A stretch of DNA of 64,000 nt, from the NCBI GenBank assembly GCA_015501055.1, contig JADNYV010000001.1, forward strand, positions 1,116,001-1,180,000, given 5' to 3'. The notes beneath the pieces are model-generated. The model was not told the DNA's origin. It did no database searches and saw nothing but the letters and a program-made list of their open reading frames with translations. Below are positions 12,073 to 26,201 of this stretch, one piece after another; the first letter of the stretch is position 1; each line of letters begins with the position of its first letter. The DNA is from Mucidula mucida. Taxonomy: Eukaryota; Basidiomycota; Agaricomycetes; Agaricales; Physalacriaceae. A program made the position numbers and the translations under genes.

Positions 12073-12815
12073 TGGAGTCGATGGTCGCCGCAGGGGCGAT
12101 GATGTGTTTAGATTTGACATGGCCGGTCGAGTGTTATATACGTGGCCTGAAGGCAGGCGGTTTGTCGTTTGAGCTTCACAAAAGGATTGTCGGAGATTCA
12201 GTTAGAACATGTGGAACGAAGAGAGGAATGATGACTTGTCAGTTAACGCTCACTGTGATCATGAAAAGCACGTGTTTCGATAACGACATGTCAATTGCCA
12301 TCGGCGACGGAGGGCGGAGGGCGACGGTATAGAGAAACCCAAGAGGCAGTGGCGCATGTGAACAAGGTTCAGTGTAACTATTATTACATATCCCATGCCG
12401 TCCATCAACATTTGCCTTTCGAGGCTCAAGCGCTCAAACAAAGCAGAATGCTAATCGGCATCGATTGAACATACTTGATTGTGAAGTAAATATTCAGTTC
12501 TTTATCAGTCCTTCCATCTGTGATATCTTTAAGTACTCCTTCAGGTCTGGTCCAAATCTGAGGCCCGCAAGGACACTAAAAAGTCAATGAGATGGTCTGG
12601 AGTATCATAGGAGGGACTAGTAGAGCCGCACAAGTCAATATGACTCCTCGATGCAAGCTAGCATCCATTCAGTGTTGTGGCGGTGCGTGATCGGCAACTT
12701 GCGAGCCAATCAGAGACCGGAATAATCAACATTGCTGCCTCAACTTGTGAATCTCACCTCCAACTTGGCTTCCGTCTCCCTCCGCCCCCTCTTCCATTCT
12801 CCAGCCTCTTTGGCC
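12073..12815. promoter_or_regulatory. Divergent promoter between the two kinase genes
   Basis: Some 743 bases separate the start codons of the Fray-like kinase (minus) and SRPK (plus). No credible ORF is seen. The part next to SRPK (12740-12815) is pyrimidine-rich, as usual for fungal 5' leaders. I cannot name specific factor sites. Confidence 0.5.
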
Positions 12816-15685
<2,870 letters not shown>

Positions 15686-16315
15686 GGATAGATTCTTTCA
15701 TTCGGTTTTCTTTGTTGCTATATCTTATACGTTCATTTTCTCGTTTGCACCAACTTTATTCATTAATCTTTATCTTCACTCGTTGGGTCTTTGGTCGTTT
15801 CGTGTACAGGTTTTTGTTGTCTTTTACCCTTTTTATAGCATACCATTTAGATTTTTGGCCTCTCATACTTGTATACTTACGGACTATGTTATGACCTTGC
15901 TCTGTCTATTGGGTTGCATTATTCCGAAGTTCTCTTACCTTTACCCTTACTTGTATCTATTGGTCTCATTCGTACGACGACCGCTAGTCGATAGAACTGT
16001 CTGTATCCTCTTGGTATCCTCTGTGAATCGCAACGCCCATCTAATCTTATCTACTCTGGATTTTGCACACCGTCTTGTTCCCACCATCTGATTTCCCATC
16101 TCTGTGATCGCTGACTTACTACAAGCTGAACGTTAGGAACTCTACGTCCTATAATCTTGTCCTTGGGTACTTGTGCTATAGGAAAAGGTATTCCTTGACC
16201 GATAGGTACAAATATAGACAGGTCGCAACGACGATCATCTATAAAAACGCCAGCACCTAGTACGAGGACACGACACGACAGCTCGCAGTCACTTATAGAA
16301 AACAGGCGTATAGCG
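15686..16315 (+). other. 3' UTR and promoter between SRPK and importin-5
   Basis: About 630 bases. The first 400 are strongly T-rich on the plus strand and look like the SRPK 3' UTR. The rest leads into the importin start at 16316. No gene is supported here. Confidence 0.5.
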
Positions 16316-19300
16316 ATGTCTGTCGTTCCGCCTGAGATCAGCGCAGAGCTAGCCCAAATATTATCCAATCTCGTTCTGGGAGATAATGCGATACGAGCAA
16401 GGTATGAAAGAATTCGTTTTGTATCATTGTGCTCATAAATCCACGTGTGTAGTGCCGAAAAAACAGTCAATGAACGCCTTGCGCATACTCCAGAACTGTA
16501 CCTGCTCGCGCTCGCGCAGTTCGCGGTCGGGGATGGCACAGAGGGCGTCGTGAGTCCACTAACAATGTTTCGCCTCCGAAACTAATATGTTACTTAGATG
16601 CGATCATTCTCGCTTGTGCTCCTACGCCGGCTTCTCTTCCGCTCCTCTCCCGTACCGGTGAATGTAAACTTGGCCACACAGCGGCGGCAAACGCTCTATG
16701 ACACGCTCCCGCCGTCGACGCTGAGCACGATCGAGAGTCTGCTACTACATTCGCTTGCGCACGAGCCGTCGCCTCCCGTTCGGCGGAAGACGGTCGACGC
16801 GGTGTGCGAGGTCGCTAATAGATCCATGGCGCGAGGGCGCATGTGGCATGCGCTTCAGCAGCGCGTGTTCGAGCTCGCAGCGAATGATAACGCCCAAGAC
16901 CGCGAAATTGCGTATGGCGTGTTCAGCGGCGCGCCAGGGCTCATTGGGGACTTGCATAGTGAGATTGTGGTGAGGACACTGACTGCAGGACTCGAGAGCG
17001 AAGGGGAGCATCTCAGCGGTGTGCGGCTCGGGGCCCTGAATGCGAGCGTGGCATACCTGGACAGCTTGGGCGCGGAGGAAGTGGCACGTGTGGGTGGCGC
17101 ACTGATGGGTGCTGTTCTGGGCACCTTGGAGCGCGCGAGGGGTGAAGAGGAGCTTCGCAAGGTGATCGAGGCCATCCATCCTCTGTGTGCGACGCATCCC
17201 GTTTTATTTGCGCCACACCTTCCCGCCCTTGTGCGGTTCCTACAAGGCGTGGTGCTTCCCCCAGCAGACTCCGGGCCGACACCGACGATGAAGAGTCCTT
17301 TTGTCTTTCCTCCGCCGCCTGGAGGTTCCGGTGGTGGGGACGAAGCGGGCGAGGGTGAGGCAGAGGAGAGGAGGGAGCTTAGGCTGGCAGCGCTGGAGAT
17401 GATGGTGACTCTGAGCGAATCGAAACCGGGAATGGTCAGAAATGTAGAAGGGTGGGTAGCGCTGGTCGTGCGCGCGTGCTTGGAGGGCATGGGCGAATGG
17501 GAAGATGATGTTGACAGCACCGTTGCCTGGCTGAGGGAGGATGTCAGTCACGGCTCTTCTGCCGACGACTCTCCCCCGACTCTCTTTGAACAGAGTCTTG
17601 ATCGCGTCGCATGCGCGCTCGGTGGCAATTCCGTTTTACCGCCTGCGTTCCAATACATCCCGAGCATGCTTGTCAATTACGACTGGCGCGCGCGACACGC
17701 AGGATTAATGGCCATCGCCGCGGTGGCAGAAGGAACAGGCCGAACGATGCAGAATGAACTCGGTAAGATTGTCGAGTAAGTGCCGGCAGCAATATCTTTT
17801 CTTTTCTTAACACAGCATACAGTATGGTCACTCCCATGTTCGCAGATACACATCCAAGGGTAAGATGGGCATCATGTCAATGCGTGTATGTGATTTATCC
17901 TTTCCCTCTGCCCAATTGACCTATCCGTAGTGGTCAACTCTGTACCGATCTTGCCGATGTTCTTCAGCCACAACACTATGCAGCCCTCCTCTCCGTACTA
18001 ATCCCTACGCTTGAAGACCCCGAGGCCCGCGTGCACTCTCATGCCGCCGCCGCGCTAATAAATTTCTGCGAAGGCGTCGAGCGCGATGTTCTAGCTCCAT
18101 ATGTGGACGCGGTCGTTGAAAGATTAGTGAGGCTCATGATGGGCCAAAGCGGAGCCAAATTTGTGCAGGAACAGGCCATCACGACACTGGCAATGGTGGC
18201 TGATGCAAGTGAGAGGGGCTTTGTCAAGGTTCGTCCGACTTGCTATCATTCCATCTGGTTATCGAGGATGATTGGTGCAGCACTACCCGACACTAATGCC
18301 ACTTTTACTCAACGTTCTGCGAAATCCACAAGTCAATTCCACAATGCGGAATAAGTCGATGGAGTGTGCAGGTCTCGTTGCGATCGCAGTCGGGACCGAT
18401 GTATTTAGACCAGACGCACAAACAATGGTTGAGGTGTTGGTTGGTATCTCGAGTTCGTCTCTACCTCTTTCTCTTTTCATACCAAGTTGAGCTTTTTGTG
18501 CTAGAAACTCCATCCGATCCGAATGACACACAACTAGCACACTATCTCATGGGAACGTGGGCAAAAGGTACGTTATTTCCCTTGGTTTCGCTTCTGTCGC
18601 TGACTCGGACATAGTCTGTCAAGCCCTTGGTCCAGAGTTTGCACCCTATGTGCCAGTTGTGATGCCCGGCCTGCTTCAAATGGCGAGTAAGAAGGCGGAC
18701 GTCAGTGTTTTCGGTATGTATCCCTCCTCGGTCCTACGCGTTACTCGTCTCATCGTCCGCGGTAGACGCCCCTTCCGATTCTACCGCCTCACTCCCGCCA
18801 GGCTGGGATCTCATACCATCACCAACCTCCGACGACAGCGATCAGGTAATCTCTGTCCGCACGCAATCACTCGAGGAGAAATGCCAAGCTCTAGAAACGC
18901 TCCTCATCATATTCTCGACCCTACCCGCATCCTCTGCCTCTTCTGCCGCCGCCCCACTCGCCCTCCAGCCGTATATCTCAGCCGCCGTCTCTGTCGCGCT
19001 TTCTGGACTCAAGTTCACGTTCCACGATGGGGTGAGGGAAGCGAGCGCAATGCTGTTGCCTGTCCTGCTGCACGCCGCTTCGGGAGGTCGAGTAGAGGTT
19101 GAGGAGGTGTTCAAATCGCTTATCCAGGCTGTGGAAGGCGAGAGCGACGCCGGTTTCGTCGCGTCGCTCTTCAAGTCGATGGGCGACTGCCTCAAGGTAT
19201 GCCAGGGCACCGGAGTGGACGCTCCTGTGCGGGACGCGATTGTGGGTGCGGTGAAGCGACAGGTGGGGTGGTTTGCAGAAAGGAGACGGAGCCGGTCTGG

Positions 19301-19496
19301 GAGGGTTGGAGTAGAGGATGGCGACGATGAGGAAGAGGACGAGGATCTGTTGTTGATTGAGGAGATGGAGGACTTTGCGCTCGAGGATATGGGCAAGGTT
19401 GTGGAGCTGTTGTTCCTGGAGGGTGAGAGGGACAGGGAGTCACTATTGATTGGGATCTCGAGTGTGAGGGATTTGGGAAGGGCTGCCTCGAGGTGA
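16316..19496 (+). CDS. Importin-5/karyopherin-beta3 (Pse1/Kap121) homologue, C-terminally short
   Basis: HEAT-repeat nuclear import receptor. The start MSVVPPEISAELAQILSNLV is followed after introns by MRSFSLVLLRRLLF, PPVRRKTVDAVCEVANRSM, TLFEQSLDRVACALGGNSV and PSMLVNYDWRARHAGLMAIA. Further on come SHAAAALINFCEGVERD, YLMGTWAKVCQALGPEFAPY and SLEEKCQALETL, all diagnostic of the IPO5 branch. After the acidic stretch near 19310-19360, where family members continue for about 150-200 residues of HEAT repeats, this ORF ends quickly at GRAASR. I estimate about 940 residues against roughly 1,090-1,100 in the family. No continuation is visible before MSH2. The codon bias in exon 2 is very GC-rich. 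Confidence 0.88.
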
Positions 19497-19905
19497 GGCG
19501 CATGTCCTTAGATTGGGTTGTACAAAGGTAAACGGATCGTGGACAAGTATAATATCTCAGTTAAGTAACTATATTTTTTTGCGTATCACTCAAGTTCCTA
19601 TACCATTCGACAGCTTGCTGTGGGATCCCTCCGATATGAATCCTAGAATGACAGTTATGAATGTTATGTCGAACACCAAGTTCCGCAGCATTGTTCCCAT
19701 CCAAGATCATGGGCTCACACATGTTCCGTGCTGACAAGTCTATATGCATTGACAGTTGAAAAGCCTGCGGATGATGAACATGACTCACATTCGTATCTTT
19801 TCTTTTCGTCCCGATGAGCGGGGCAAGAATGGTCATTGTAAAAGATTCCACTCAAGGGATCAAGTCCAAAATGTAAATAAGCATCAACTTGAGCAACCTC
19901 GTCCT
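19497..19905. other. Convergent intergenic region, importin-5/MSH2
   Basis: About 410 bases of A/T-rich sequence between two converging genes. I looked here for the missing importin-5 HEAT repeats in all plus frames and saw none. No RNA gene was recognised. Confidence 0.5.
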
Positions 19906-22900
19906 CTACGCCCCCATCTCAAGTACAGACCTCAGCCACGGATTCGCCTCTATCCTCGGTCCAAACCGCTCCACGCACGACCTCAGCCGCGCCAACTGCG
20001 CCTCATTAGACACCGCCTCGATATCATCCATGACCACGTCCTCCCCATCGACATCGACATCGGCGCCGGACGCCCAAGCAGCGAGAAACTCCTCCACCAA
20101 CGCGATACCCTCCTCCGTCACCTCCTCCGGCATCTCCGTTTCCGCATTCTTCGATTCTCCTACACATACTGCCCTGAGAACAAAATTTACCACAAGAAGA
20201 AACACGCACCTCCGAAATCTTCCAGCTCCTCCGCTTTCCTCCTCGCCAACTGTCAACGCATCAGCACAGGTGAAACAAAACCCCAAGGAAACAAACCTTG
20301 ACAACACTTTCCGGGAAGTTCGCCAGCTCCGCCACATGGATCCCAAAGCTCTGGTCCGATATCCCGGGCTCGACCTTGTACAAGAGCGTAATCTCCCGCC
20401 GGTTGTGCTCGTCCGCCATCTCCGACACGTGCGCCACGACGTGCAGATTCTTGACGTGCGCGATCTGCTGGTCCAGCGCCGTGAGCTCGTGAAAGTGCGT
20501 CGCGAAGAGGCAGAAGGCGTGGATCTCGGAAGCGATTTGTCTGGTGAGTCGGTGAGGGGACTGAGGGAAAGGAAATGAGAGAGCAAGGAAACGCACTCGG
20601 ATATAGCCCAAGCAAGACCGAAGCCGTCGTATGTTGAAGTACCTGTCGCGCAGTCAATCTAACAGGTACCGACAAACTATGCAAACCCACCTCGACCAAG
20701 CTCGTCGATAATGATCAACGAGTTCTTTGTCGACGACTAACAAGAGGCTTCAATTACCCCTTCGACTCTTGACCAAGAAAACGCATACCCGCAGAATCGT
20801 TGCAGTCTCCAACATCTCCGCCATAAAAGTCGATACCCCCTTCAGCTGGCTGTCTCCCGCACCTACTCTACACAGGATCGAGTCAAAGATAGGCAACCGC
20901 GCTTCGCTGCACGGTACAAAGCACCCCGTTTGTGCCATCAACGCGATGACGCCAGTCTACATGCATTAGGCCTCTGGGGGAAGGAAGGAGACACAAGTCG
21001 ACAGACCTGCCGTATATACGTCGACTTGCCGCCCATATTCGGACCAGCTGAGTGGCCGTTAGACAGAGACGATGAACGACCAGACAAAGAGACCAACTTA
21101 TAATCTGGAACTCGCTTTCCCCTATTTGACGAAATCAGAACATTGAAAATCGAGGCTAATATTCTGACTGGCCTTTAATCATCTCAATGTCATTCGCGAT
21201 GAAATGCACGTCGTCCTGCACCTCCAAGCACGGATGGCGCGCATCACGGAGAACTAGACTTCCAGTCCCTTTACACTTATCATTAGCCAACTACATCCCG
21301 CGAAGAAAGACATTCTGCACCCATTTCATACACCGTAGGCTTCACATATGGCTCCGGCGCATTGATCGACACATGCGCAAAGCTATCGATAATGGACATT
21401 AAAGTACTAGCAACTGCATCGTCACGTACCTGATAACAACGTCCAGATGCGCAATGACATTATCCAACAACTCTAGTACTGGCGTGTACGTCGCTATCCA
21501 TAACCATCAGTCCCGCCCGATTTGGGCAAGCAAATACCTCACATGCAATATTCACCACCTCCTTGACTAGCCCATTCTGCGTCTTGTTATACTTGCCCGA
21601 CACATCCTTGAAATCCTCCGCAAGACTCTTCATAGTCTTAGTAGTGAAGAACACCCCGCTCTTGGTCGTCCCGAGCTCGGTATATGTCTTTTTCTTTGCG
21701 ATTGCTTTGGCATCCTAAAATGTCGTCAACAGTCAGCAGAGTAGTAAGAAATTGGACGGCACTCACATTCTTGGTCAATCGGAAACAATACCCATACGTC
21801 TGGTTGTTCTCTAAATGCAGCTTCTTGTCCAGCTCAAGTTCAAGGTCATCTCCGACCTCTGAATGCTCGAATCAAGCCCATCACGGATCTACTTCTAGTC
21901 AGCCGGGACTGAAAGCACATTTTGAGTGCGACCCACCTCCTTGAGCTGCTCCGCATACTCCTGCAACCGTGGGTCAAACTCTGGCTTGATCACATACGCA
22001 TGGTGCTCCAGCTGTGTCAGATCCAGCGTTTGCTCCACCATCTCTGCATATTTGCTCAAATTGGATTCATACTCCTGCATTTGATGAATACCAGAAACAC
22101 CATAATGAAAGACAAACATACTCGCATGGCCTTGAGATACTCGTCCTCGAGTAGCGACTCATCGTCGGCCTGCACGTCCGCGAGCACCTCCAGCATCCCC
22201 GGGAGCTTCTGTACGACCTGGTACACGCGCACCACGTCTTCAAGTGATGCCTGGCCCCGCTGGAAGCGCTTTGAGATGCGATGCAAGTCCGGCATCACCT
22301 TTAGGTACTCGTCCTGTAATGTGCGCCGCGAGTTGGTATCGTTCACGAAAATCTCCACGAGATTTTGTCTTCGGCCTGCCGCGTGTAAGCTAGGATGCTA
22401 TGAATCGAGTTATACATACGAATCTCATGCAAGTTCATTAAAGGCTGCTTGAGCCATGTCCCAAGAAGTCGGGTCCCTTGGGCCGTCTTGCATTTATTCA
22501 GTAGCCCAAGCAAGGTTGTGTTTCGCGTCACCGATCCCTGTAAACACGATGAGCGTCGGTGGAGTGATAGAGCTTGAGACTCACAGCATTGCCCGCGGCC
22601 TCTGTCAAGTTGAGAGCCCTCAGCGCACTCGCATCGAGCTTCATGTATTGCGACAAGTCGTGTGTCTTGATGGTGAAGGCGCCATGGTTGGAGGCATCCG
22701 CGACAAGCCCAAGGTACGCGACAAGTGCGTTCAGACAGGAAGGTGCAACGGGGAGGGCAAGTTGTGCTAAGAGGAGTTACGCAAAGTTTGAACAAGAGAA
22801 ATGCACGTACGAATGACGGCGGAAGCATCGGCTGAAGATGCATTTTTGGACTCTGCGAGGAGGCGAGGGAGATCGTCCGAGATGTTGCGAGTATTGAATT

Positions 22901-23825
22901 CGCCTGTCGGTCAGTCAAAGGCGCGCATACGTGCGAAGCAACACACACTTGGTTTGCGTTCAGTAAATACGACCCCGCAGCGGTCCAAGACGGCCTTGAG
23001 CTTATTGAGGTCAATGTCGCGGTCGGTATTACCATTGGCGGTACCCGTGGGTATAATGGCTTCTTTGACGGAAAGTTGAATGACGAGTGACTAATAAAGT
23101 TGAAGTCGCGTCCAAGCACGCAAGGAGCATCGTACCTCTGTATTGGAAAAGAGATCATTATCCACAAAATCTGCGACTCCAAGAGATCGCGCGCTAGTGT
23201 CGGCAAACGCGACGCCAACCGACTTGGACTTGTCTTTGCTCCCACCCGCGATGGTGGAATTGGCTATTTTGATGGCCATGACAATAGGTGCTGCGAGAAG
23301 GTCGGAGGAGACAAACAGCAGGTCCTCTACGGCCTGCAAATTTCCAGGGGACGCCTGAGGGAATGTGAGTGCTAGCAGGTCAAGTAGAGCGTGAGACGTA
23401 CCTCCTTGTCGAGCCTGAACCTAGATGCCTTCTTCCCCTGGCCCGGCTCTGGATCCCATATCTCTACACGGAGCTGACGGGCGGTGAGGGCCTCTCGCAG
23501 GAGCATTTGAGCCATATTGACGCGTAGGGAAACATAGGGCAGGCCCGCTGCGCGTCCGCCCTTGCCGACGTACTTTATGACTGAATTTGTATGAAAGACG
23601 TGAGTGGCGACAAATTGGGCATCGGGGCCGTAGGCAGAATAGTACTCGTCCGGAGCGGGGTGATGAAAGAGGCGCAGGGTGCCGGTGTCGGGAGATTTTT
23701 GGGGGAGTTTTCCGAACCAGGAGACGAAGCCGTTGTCGACGATTTGCTCTAGTAAAGAGGTAAGGACTGGAGAGTACTGTGAGGAAGGAGGTACCTGCGC
23801 CGTCGTCTTTTCCACTTCCGTACAT
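19906..23825 (-). CDS. MSH2: DNA mismatch repair protein MSH2
   Basis: MutS homologue that pairs with MSH6 or MSH3 to recognise mismatches. The N-terminus [10 protein letters not shown] joins across an intron to [17 protein letters not shown], then [19 protein letters not shown] (domain I). Later segments include [20 protein letters not shown], the clamp region, and the ATPase: Walker [13 protein letters not shown] (near 21040), then [48 protein letters not shown] and [15 protein letters not shown]. The C-terminus, [16 protein letters not shown] to [10 protein letters not shown], is complete. There are about 15-20 exons. ATG 23825 was chosen because it leads directly into the conserved N-terminal domain; an upstream in-frame ATG at about 23858 is possible. 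It shares a 323-base promoter with the Rxt3-like gene, with a tRNA gene inside it. Confidence 0.93.
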
Positions 23826-23874
23826 GGTGGTGAGAGAGAACACGTAGCGTGAGAGCACATGATGTGACGACGTA

Positions 23875-23890
23875 GGCGCGCTATTGCGCC
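23875..23890. promoter_or_regulatory. GC-rich inverted repeat upstream of MSH2 (E2F-like)
   Basis: Arms GGCGC and GCGCC flank a 6-base centre, 50-65 bases upstream of the MSH2 start. The right half reads TTGCGCC, close to the consensus bound by E2F/DP and MBF-type cell-cycle factors. Function is inferred from position and pattern only. Confidence 0.3.
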
Positions 23891-23912
23891 ACCTAAGAAA
23901 AACAAAAAGCTA

Positions 23913-23991
23913 TGACCACCGCAGGGGTCGAACCTGCAATCTCCTGATTAGCGTCTCGTAGTCAGACGCGATGCCATTTCGCCAGGCGGCC
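23913..23991 (-). tRNA. tRNA-Arg (anticodon ACG), 7-base intron
   Basis: Cloverleaf: acceptor stem GGCCGCC/GGTGGTC with G-U pairs, discriminator A, D arm GCG-AAATGGCAT-CGC, anticodon stem TCTGA/TCAGG, anticodon ACG after CT, T arm GCAGG-TTCGACC-CCTGC. Extra bases (GACGCTA) after position 37 fit a canonical intron. A T5 tract follows the 3' end. It lies in the MSH2/Rxt3 divergent promoter. Confidence 0.92.
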
Positions 23992-24148
23992 ATGTCTCAT
24001 TTGATTTGGTAAGCACTATTATTCATTGCCGCCGGCAGTGGAGGTGTGCAAGAGACGATCAGATCAAAACCAAGTTTGTTACGTTGACTAGAACCACGAG
24101 GTAGGGCTGTTTTCTACGAGTGGATAGCAAATTCTCACTTTTGCAAGC

Positions 24149-25933
24149 ATGAATGTCGCGGCGCTTCTACAAGACTCTCCCTCTGGGCAACGAGCGCCGG
24201 CAGACAGCAATAACAAGGCAACGTCGAGTAATAGACCAGGGAATGACAGCATGCTAGGTCCGGGGGGAAGCAGACCGAGTAGCGGCGGCGGACGAGTGCA
24301 CAGCGGGAGTGGAGCGAATAATGTACCCCTGGGAAGGGAGCGGGGGATGAGTATGAGTGGGAGGGAGAGGGAAATGCCCAGAGACCGAGAGATGCCTCCA
24401 CAGCGAGAGATGCCTCCACAGCGAGAGATGCCTCCACGGGAAAGAGACATGCCCAGGGAAAGGGAATTGCCTCCCAGAGAAAGAGATATGCCCAGAGAAA
24501 GAGATATGCCTCGGGAAAGAGAAAGAGATCTGCCTCCACGGGAAAGAGAGATGCCTCCACGGGATATGAGGGAATTGGGGCGGGATTTGATGCGCGACAG
24601 AGACGTGGGACTGTCGCAGCGCGATCTGCCAGCAGTGGCTCGTGACCTTTTGCCAATGCGCCCGCTGGAACGCGACTTGATACGTGACCTAGGTCCGCTA
24701 CCGCCGCGCCCCATGTCTGGTCGTGACCGGGACAGGGATCTCATTCCAACGCCAATGTCTGCACGGGAAAGGGACATTCCCATGTCGGGACGCGAGCTTG
24801 CAGGCCGGGACCTCCCTCCTCGTCCCATGTCCTCCCTTGCTCCTCCCCGTGACCCTCCAAGAGAGCCTGCCGTCATGCGTCGAGATCCACCGTTGATGCC
24901 GCGTGAAATGCGTGAGAGGGAGCGAGGGGGTGATCCTCCTCTCATGCCCCGCGCAGATCGTCTCTCTCCTCGGGACATGAGGAGAGAAGCAATGCTGCCC
25001 AACAGAGGTGAAGAGGCAGACTGGCCTGGTCGTCGGCGCCAACTCTGGGATGAACAGCCACCTCGCAACTGGTCAAACGATCACGGTCTCGGCTCAGGCG
25101 AACCCCTTACTCAACGCAATACTCTTCGTCCAAAAGGTTGGCGTCCAGACTGGTATCCCCCAGACCCCACTCCTCCTCCTCCTCCCCCGCCTCCTCCCCC
25201 TCCTCCTCCTCCGCAACCACCACAACGCGACTTTCAATCACAATTCCACACCTCCTTTCAGACCGTCAAAACTCCTGCACCCGTCAAACGCCCAGCCACA
25301 CCCCCTCCTCCTCCTTCCACACGTCGCGTTAAACCTCGGCTCACACGCTTCCTTGGTACATACATCTTCCCCGACATCCCCTTCCCCTACGTATTCCCTT
25401 CTAAAGACAAGGATGCCGAGACCCTCGTCGACGTCATCATCCCCGCCGCTGCCATCCCCTCCCGCCTCGGTACCAAAAAGGCAAGACTTTGGGGCGGCGG
25501 CATCACACCCGGCCGTACCGTACTTGGTCACCGCAGGATATACACAGACGACTCGGACCTCTTTCTCTGCGCCGTCCATTCAGGCTTTGTCAATCCAAAT
25601 GCAAAACAAATCGGCAACCTCAGGCTCACTCTGCGCATCATTCATGTTTCTCCAAACGCTGCAGAAGGCGAGGAGGTCGTCGGCCGTTTCGCTGCTGGCT
25701 TTGGTGAGGGCGAGGGCAAATCCATCGAGAGCTGTGCATGGGGTGCTGCTCATGATGGGAGCGCCATAGAGGTTGTCGCTGTTCACTGGGAGCGCCCTAT
25801 CAGAGAGGGTGGTCGTCACGCAGCAAGGAAACGTCGTCTCAAGGAGTATGCAGAGAGAAGGGCTACTGACTTGCCCGACCTTACTACCGTCTCTGTCAAT
25901 GTAAAATGGGGAGGCCTAGTAGATGTATTATAG
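24149..25933 (+). CDS. Rxt3-like subunit of an Rpd3L-type histone deacetylase complex
   Basis: A single-exon 594-residue protein. The first two thirds are low-complexity: a Ser/Gly-rich start, then about 250 residues of Arg/Asp/Met/Pro repeats (RERDMPRERE-type, 24350-24980), then a polyproline run (25160-25215). The C-terminal domain (about residues 390-594) has the features I associate with the Rxt3 family: FLGTYIFPDIPFPYVFP, then RRIYTDDSDLFLCAVHSGF and EVVAVHWERPIREGGRHA. Rxt3 is a small subunit of the Rpd3L repressor complex. The assignment rests on the YTDDSD-HSG core and is good but not certain. It is divergent from MSH2 and convergent with CSN6. Confidence 0.72.
   Translation: MNVAALLQDSPSGQRAPADSNNKATSSNRPGNDSMLGPGGSRPSSGGGRVHSGSGANNVPLGRERGMSMSGREREMPRDREMPPQREMPPQREMPPRERDMPRERELPPRERDMPRERDMPRERERDLPPREREMPPRDMRELGRDLMRDRDVGLSQRDLPAVARDLLPMRPLERDLIRDLGPLPPRPMSGRDRDRDLIPTPMSARERDIPMSGRELAGRDLPPRPMSSLAPPRDPPREPAVMRRDPPLMPREMRERERGGDPPLMPRADRLSPRDMRREAMLPNRGEEADWPGRRRQLWDEQPPRNWSNDHGLGSGEPLTQRNTLRPKGWRPDWYPPDPTPPPPPPPPPPPPPPQPPQRDFQSQFHTSFQTVKTPAPVKRPATPPPPPSTRRVKPRLTRFLGTYIFPDIPFPYVFPSKDKDAETLVDVIIPAAAIPSRLGTKKARLWGGGITPGRTVLGHRRIYTDDSDLFLCAVHSGFVNPNAKQIGNLRLTLRIIHVSPNAAEGEEVVGRFAAGFGEGEGKSIESCAWGAAHDGSAIEVVAVHWERPIREGGRHAARKRRLKEYAERRATDLPDLTTVSVNVKWGGLVDVL
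24386..24439 (+). repeat. 18-base tandem repeat inside the Rxt3-like gene
   Basis: Three near-identical copies of CGAGAGATGCCTCCACAG (24386-24403, 24404-24421, 24422-24439, the last with a changed end). They are embedded in a longer degenerate repeat tract to about 24600 that codes for the Arg/Met/Pro-rich region. Confidence 0.8.
25170..25213 (+). repeat. CCT/CTC microsatellite coding for polyproline
   Basis: Pyrimidine-only run of CCT and CCC triplets giving a polyproline stretch of about 14 residues in the Rxt3-like protein. Such tracts vary in length between strains. Confidence 0.8.
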
Positions 25934-26030
25934 ATTCTTACGCCAATCTCGTTCGGAATTTGGAAAACACTGAAACATTCTGAGTTCGCTATATGAATCC
26001 CAACCTATATCGCTACATACAAAACCTTGG

Positions 26031-26110
26031 TGACCACCGCAGGGGTCGAACCTGCAATCTCCTGATCATCTTAATCGTAGTCAGACGCGATGCCATTTCG
26101 CCAGGCGGCC
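26031..26110 (-). tRNA. tRNA-Arg (anticodon ACG), 8-base intron
   Basis: The mature sequence is identical to the copy at 23913-23991. The intron after position 37 is TTAAGATG, one base longer and different in sequence. A TTTT run follows the 3' end. It sits between the 3' ends of the convergent Rxt3-like and CSN6 genes. Confidence 0.92.
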
Positions 26111-26201
26111 GTGGCGTTCGATCGGCGCGTGCCTCCGTGGCGTCACCCAACTCAAAACAATGCTACGATAACTACACAGTTCAACAATGCAACAAACTCT
26201 T

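Noticed and set aside
24088..25068. 326-codon ORF on the minus strand
   Set aside because: It is the antisense shadow of the Arg/Pro repeat tract of the Rxt3-like gene; its Ser/Arg/Gly repeats are a by-product of the repeated plus-strand codons, and it has no splice logic or motif.
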